A DNA stretch of 15,936 bases from DASXUC01 sp036505015 (GTDB taxonomy: Bacteria > Sysuimicrobiota > Sysuimicrobiia > Sysuimicrobiales > Kaftiobacteriaceae), in contig DASXUC010000149.1 of NCBI GenBank assembly GCA_036505015.1, forward strand, positions 1 through 15,936, given 5' to 3'. The position numbers and the translations under genes are program-made. Of the stretch, positions 12,658 through 15,936 are shown in pieces (position 1 is the stretch's first letter; every line of letters starts with the position of its first letter). The notes under the pieces were generated by a model. That model was not told the DNA's origin. It made no database searches and saw nothing but the letters and a program-made list of their open reading frames with translations.

Positions 12658-13029
12658 ATGCCGACAGTCTTTCAGTTGGTCCGGCACGGCCGGCGTCCGG
12701 TGCGAGGAAAGAGCAAGTCCCGGCACCTGGAGCAGAACCCGCAGCGCCGTGGGGTATGCATTCAAGTGCGCACGATGACGCCCAAGAAGCCGAACTCCGC
12801 GCTGCGCAAGATCGCGCGCGTCCGGCTGACCAACGGATATGAGGTCACGGCGTACATCCCGGGGATCGGCCACAACCTGCAGGAGCACTCCGTGGTGTTG
12901 ATCCGCGGCGGGCGCGTCCGCGACCTGCCCGGCATCCGCTACCACATCATCCGCGGCGCCATCGACTCCGCGGGCGTGATGGACCGGCGGCGCGGGCGGT
13001 CCAAGTACGGGGCCAAGAAACCAAAATAG
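12658..13029 (+). CDS. rpsL: 30S ribosomal protein S12
   Basis: The decoding-centre protein of the small subunit, 123 residues, collinear with E. coli S12. Family motifs are intact: NPQRRGVC, TPKKPNSALRKIARVRLTNG, YIPGIGHNLQEHS and RSKYGAKKPK. K43 is conserved. Position 88, lysine in E. coli, B. subtilis and M. tuberculosis, is arginine here (codon CGC at 12919-12921, within GGRVRDLPG). D89, the methylthiolation site of RimO in other bacteria, is kept. I chose ATG 12658 because AGGGGGT (12647-12653) lies just upstream and the protein then starts MPTVFQLV, matching homologues; the frame is open back to 12619 but that extension is not S12-like. It leads the classical str operon, with rpsG 40 bases downstream. 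Confidence 0.97.
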   Translation: MPTVFQLVRHGRRPVRGKSKSRHLEQNPQRRGVCIQVRTMTPKKPNSALRKIARVRLTNGYEVTAYIPGIGHNLQEHSVVLIRGGRVRDLPGIRYHIIRGAIDSAGVMDRRRGRSKYGAKKPK

Positions 13030-13069
13030 GACCAAGCACCGATTTCGCGTGGGTAAGCGGGGGTAAGGG

Positions 13070-13543
13070 ATGCCTAGAAAAGGCAGTGTGGCCAAACGAG
13101 AGATCGGTCCCGACCCGATCTACAACAACCTCATGGTCCAGCGCCTGATCAACAAGGTGATGATGCGCGGGAAGAAGTCGCTGGCCGAGCACATCGTCTA
13201 CGGGGCGATGGCGCAGGTGCAGGAGAAGGCGGGGCAGGACCCGGTCAAAGTGCTCGACCGAGCGCTGCACAACATCATGCCGGTGCTGGAAGTGCGGCCC
13301 CGCCGCGTCGGCGGCGCCACCTACCAGGTGCCGATCGAGGTACGGCAGGACCGCAAGATGTCGCTGGGCCTGCGGTGGCTGGTCGACTTCTCGCGCCAGC
13401 GCAAGGATAAGCGCACCATGGCGGACAAGCTCGCCGCCGAGCTGATGGACGCATCGGGCGGGCAGGGCGGCGCCGTGAAGAAGCGCGAGGACACACACCG
13501 CATGGCGGAAGCCAACAAAGCGTTCGCACACTATCGATGGTAA
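13070..13543 (+). CDS. rpsG: 30S ribosomal protein S7
   Basis: S7 is a primary 16S rRNA-binding protein that nucleates assembly of the small-subunit head and in E. coli represses the str operon. The 157-residue product has the normal length and motifs: MPRKG start, DPIYNNLMVQRLINKVMMRGKKS, VRPRRVGGATYQVPIEV, LRWLVDFSRQR and the C-terminal KKREDTHRMAEANKAFAHYRW region. The ATG has GGGGGT a short distance upstream (within 13059-13064), a form of Shine-Dalgarno shared with rpsL and tuf. It follows rpsL by 40 bases. The spacer to fusA holds a large repeat-derived hairpin that could influence fusA expression. Confidence 0.97.
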   Translation: MPRKGSVAKREIGPDPIYNNLMVQRLINKVMMRGKKSLAEHIVYGAMAQVQEKAGQDPVKVLDRALHNIMPVLEVRPRRVGGATYQVPIEVRQDRKMSLGLRWLVDFSRQRKDKRTMADKLAAELMDASGGQGGAVKKREDTHRMAEANKAFAHYRW

Positions 13544-13547
13544 CGAC

Positions 13548-13615
13548 GGCAGCCCGGTATCCAGGTAGCCAGGTAGCCAACGCAGGCTACCCGGGTACCC
13601 GGCTGCCCGGCTACC
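13548..13615 (+). repeat. Octamer tandem repeats forming a 31-bp imperfect hairpin (rpsG-fusA spacer)
   Basis: The left arm (13548-13578) reads as four 8-base units GGCAGCCC, GGTATCCA, GGTAGCCA and GGTAGCC. The right arm (13585-13615) reads GGCTACCC, GGGTACCC, GGCTGCCC and GGCTACC. The arms are reverse complements at 24 of 31 positions, with a perfect 7-bp apical stem and loop AACGCA. The structure fills most of the 91-base spacer and ends seven bases before the fusA ribosome binding site. Unit and period recur at 7926-7941. Confidence 0.75.
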
Positions 13616-13634
13616 AATTCCGGAAAGGGATGAA

Positions 13635-15734
13635 ATGGCGGTAGCGGTGGCAACCACTGTTGCACTCGACAAAATCAGGAACATCGGCATCGTCGCACAT
13701 ATTGACGCCGGGAAGACCACGACCACCGAGCGCATCCTGTTCTACACCGGACGGGTGCACCGGATCGGCGAGGTCGACGAGGGCTCGGCCACCATGGACT
13801 GGATGGTCCAGGAGCGCGAGCGCGGGATCACCATTACCTCGGCGGCGACTACCTGTTCATGGCGCGACTGCCGGATCAACATCATCGACACGCCCGGCCA
13901 CGTCGATTTCACCATGGAGGTGGAACGATCGCTGCGCGTCCTCGACGGCGCCGTGGTCGTGCTCAGCGCGGTGGAGGGCGTCCAGCCCCAGTCCGAGACG
14001 GTCTGGCGGCAGGCCGACCGGTATCAGGTTCCCCGCATTCTCTACATTAATAAGATGGATCGCACCGGCGCGGACTTTGTGCGCACGGTGGGCATGGTCC
14101 GCGATCGCCTGGGCGCCAACGCGGTACCGGTGCAGCTCCCGGTCGGCGCGGAGGACAATTTCCAGGGCGTCATCGACCTGATCCGCATGAAGTCCGTGCT
14201 GTACCTGGACGACCTGGGCACGCGTTCCGACGTGACCGACATCCCCGAGGACATGCGGGAGCTTGCCGAGCAGTGGCGGGAACGGCTGGTGGAAGCCGCC
14301 GCCGAGATGGATGACGAGCTCACCCAGAAGTACCTCGAAGGGCACTCCCTGACGGAAGACGAGATCCGCCGTGGGCTGCGCCTGGGCACGCTGACCTATA
14401 AGATCGTCCCCGTGCTGGCGGGCAGTTCGTTCCGCAACAAGGGCGTGCAGCCGCTGCTGGATGCTGTTGTGGACTATCTCCCGTCCCCGATGGATGTGCA
14501 CGGGGTGGAGGGCATCAACCCAGAGACGAACGAGCCGGAGCAGCGCCGGCCTGATCCGGCCGCACCATTCAGCGCCCTGGCGTTCAAGATCGTGACCGAT
14601 CCATACGTCGGCAAGCTCACGTACTTCCGGGTGTATTCCGGGACGTTGAAGGCCGGCTCGTACGTGTACAATGCGAACAAGCGCAAGAAGGAACGGATTA
14701 GCCGCATCCTGCAGATGCACGCAAACCACCGCGAGGATGTCCCGGAAGTGCTCGCCGGCAACGTCGTCGCCGCGGTGGGCTTGAAGGACACCACGACCGG
14801 CGACACGCTCTGCGACGAGCGGCATCCCATCCGGTTGGAATCGATGCAGTTCCCCGAGCCCGTCATCTCCGTGGCGGTAGAGCCCAAGACGAAGGCCGAC
14901 GAGGACAAGCTCGGCATGGCACTGGCGAAGCTGGCGGAAGAAGATCCGACGTTCAAGGTCCGGTTTGACCAGGAGACCGGCCAGACCCTGATCGCCGGGA
15001 TGGGCGAATTGCACCTGGAGATCATCGTCGACCGCATGCTGCGGGAGTTCAGCGTGCAGGCCAACGTCGGCCGCCCGCAGGTCGCGTACAAAGAGACGAT
15101 CCGGCAGAAGGCAAAGGCGGAGAGCAAGTACGTGCGCCAGACCGGCGGCCGAGGCCAGTACGGCCACGTCGTGCTGGAGGTCGAGCCCCTGGAGCGGGGC
15201 AGCGGGGTCGAGTTCGAGGACGAGATCACCCGCGGCGCGATCCCGCAGGAGTTCATCCCCGCCGTCGAGGCCGGCGTGCGGGAGGCGGCGGAGAGCGGCG
15301 TACTGGCCGGCTATCCGGTCGTGGATTTCCGGGCCAGCCTCGTCGATGGATCGTACCACGAGGTGGACAGCTCGGAGATTGCATTCAAGATCGCCGGCTC
15401 GATGGCGTTCAAGGAAGCGACGCACCGCGCGAAGCCGGTCCTGCTGGAACCGATGATGAAGGTCGAGGTGCTGACCCCCGAGCAGTACATGGGGGACGTG
15501 ATCGGCGACCTCACCTCGCGGCGCGGCCGGATCGAAGGCATGGAGCAGCAGGGCGCCATCCGGGTCATCCGCGTGCTGGTGCCGCTGGCGGAGATGTTCG
15601 GCTACGCGACGGCGCTGCGCTCGGCTACTCAGGGCCGCGCCACCCACACCATGGAACCATCGCATTATGAAGAAGTGCCGGTGAACATCGCCGAGGAGAT
15701 CCGTACCAAGGCCGGAGTTGGAGAAAAGGCCTAA
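13635..15734 (+). CDS. fusA: Translation elongation factor G
   Basis: EF-G is the GTPase that drives translocation of tRNA and mRNA on the ribosome and, with ribosome recycling factor, splits ribosomes. The 699-residue length is typical. GTPase motifs are complete: P-loop AHIDAGKTT (residues 21-29), switch I around DEGSATMDW and ERGITITSAAT, DTPGHVDF, NKMDR and GSSFRNKG. Domains II to V follow, with the domain IV segment RQTGGRGQYGHV and the domain V segment SRRGRIEGMEQQG. The start at ATG 13635 has GGAAAGGGA (13622-13630) upstream. The N-terminus has a few extra residues (MAVAVATTVAL) before the conserved IRNIGIVAHID. It sits in the usual place between rpsG and tuf and is the ordinary housekeeping type. 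Confidence 0.97.
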   Translation: MAVAVATTVALDKIRNIGIVAHIDAGKTTTTERILFYTGRVHRIGEVDEGSATMDWMVQERERGITITSAATTCSWRDCRINIIDTPGHVDFTMEVERSLRVLDGAVVVLSAVEGVQPQSETVWRQADRYQVPRILYINKMDRTGADFVRTVGMVRDRLGANAVPVQLPVGAEDNFQGVIDLIRMKSVLYLDDLGTRSDVTDIPEDMRELAEQWRERLVEAAAEMDDELTQKYLEGHSLTEDEIRRGLRLGTLTYKIVPVLAGSSFRNKGVQPLLDAVVDYLPSPMDVHGVEGINPETNEPEQRRPDPAAPFSALAFKIVTDPYVGKLTYFRVYSGTLKAGSYVYNANKRKKERISRILQMHANHREDVPEVLAGNVVAAVGLKDTTTGDTLCDERHPIRLESMQFPEPVISVAVEPKTKADEDKLGMALAKLAEEDPTFKVRFDQETGQTLIAGMGELHLEIIVDRMLREFSVQANVGRPQVAYKETIRQKAKAESKYVRQTGGRGQYGHVVLEVEPLERGSGVEFEDEITRGAIPQEFIPAVEAGVREAAESGVLAGYPVVDFRASLVDGSYHEVDSSEIAFKIAGSMAFKEATHRAKPVLLEPMMKVEVLTPEQYMGDVIGDLTSRRGRIEGMEQQGAIRVIRVLVPLAEMFGYATALRSATQGRATHTMEPSHYEEVPVNIAEEIRTKAGVGEKA

Positions 15735-15737
15735 GAT

Positions 15738-15777
15738 GCGAACGGCGAACACGCGAACAGGCGAACAACACGCAAAC
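15738..15777 (+). repeat. GCGAAC short tandem repeats (fusA-tuf spacer)
   Basis: GCGAAC occurs at 15738, 15745, 15753 and 15761, with a variant GCAAAC at 15772, a period of 7 to 8 and then 11 bases. The run starts three bases after the fusA stop and fills most of the 62-base spacer before the tuf ribosome binding site. It is unrelated in sequence to the rpsG-fusA octamers but similar in unit length. Confidence 0.65.
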
Positions 15778-15796
15778 GTCGGTCAGGGGGATAAGA

Positions 15797-15936
15797 ATGG
15801 CCAAACAGAAATTTGAGCGCACCAAGCCGCACGTGAACGTCGGCACGATCGGGCACGTGGATCACGGCAAGACGACGCTGACGGCGGCGATCACGCAGAC
15901 GCTGGCGGGGATCGGGCTGACGAAGCCCTACGGGTT
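15797..15936 (+). CDS. tuf: Translation elongation factor Tu, N-terminal part (runs off the window)
   Basis: The first 46 codons encode MAKQKFERTKPHVNVG, then TIGHVDHGKTTLTAAIT, the P-loop (GHVDHGKT) and N-terminus of EF-Tu, which delivers aminoacyl-tRNA to the ribosome as a GTP complex. The gene is open to the end of the window. AGGGGGA (15785-15791) five bases before the ATG is the ribosome binding site. Position directly after fusA completes the classical rpsL-rpsG-fusA-tuf operon. Confidence 0.95.
   Translation, partial: MAKQKFERTKPHVNVGTIGHVDHGKTTLTAAITQTLAGIGLTKPYG

Noticed and set aside
13548..13615. CRISPR-like array
   Set aside because: The repeats are 8-base degenerate units in opposing arms with no spacers; no cas genes or 25-40 base repeats occur in the window.
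13857..15752. Open frame of 631 codons on the - strand opposite fusA
   Set aside because: Antisense shadow of a conserved GC-rich gene, with no recognisable domain.

Overview
The window is a high-GC bacterial chromosome segment carrying the core transcription/translation cluster rplL(3' end)-rpoB-rpoC-[insert]-ybxF-rpsL-rpsG-fusA-tuf(5' end), all on the + strand. The order rpoC, L7Ae-family gene, rpsL, rpsG, fusA, tuf is the Bacillus-type arrangement. RpoB and RpoC also resemble the Bacillus type: RpoB has the roughly 90-residue insertion before the DDIDHLGNRR motif and the DQTNPLAELTHKRRLSALG rifampicin-pocket sequence, and RpoC has no large lineage insert. Together these point to a high-GC member of the Terrabacteria (a Bacillota-like, Chloroflexota, Armatimonadota or uncultured relative). 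I cannot fix the phylum by eye.

Layout. Bases 1-22 are the last codons of L7/L12. Bases 23-834 form an unusually long spacer with no convincing gene except a speculative leader peptide. It holds a degenerate repeat (R1), a 14-bp hairpin, a second structured block and a near-consensus sigma-70 promoter (TTGACT-N17-TATGAT) about 180 nt upstream of the GTG start of rpoB. rpoB and rpoC overlap by one base (TGATG). Bases 7923-8495 contain two strong hairpins, a second copy of the repeat (R2) and a decayed duplicate of the rpoC 3' end. Three accessory genes follow: a secreted protein of unknown function, a MATE-family transporter and a DinB-like protein. They interrupt the usual rpoC-ybxF junction. 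A third, partial and inverted repeat copy (R3) lies after the secreted-protein gene.

From 12082 the conserved order resumes. A strong extended -10 promoter ends seven bases before the GTG of ybxF, suggesting a leaderless mRNA. Then come rpsL, rpsG and fusA (all complete) and the first 46 codons of tuf. The spacers inside the str operon carry short-unit tandem repeats: octamers folding into a 31-bp imperfect hairpin between rpsG and fusA, and GCGAAC repeats between fusA and tuf.

The core genes make the two large RNA polymerase subunits, two small-subunit ribosomal proteins, a K-turn binding protein and two elongation factors. The accessory genes have no evident link to that role. The observations most worth checking are the displaced rpoC 3' end (its differences from the intact gene are largely silent, as if it came from another functional allele), the R-family repeats around the insertion, the leaderless ybxF promoter and the natural Arg88 in S12, a position where Lys-to-Arg gives streptomycin resistance in other bacteria. 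I found no convincing wholly new system.
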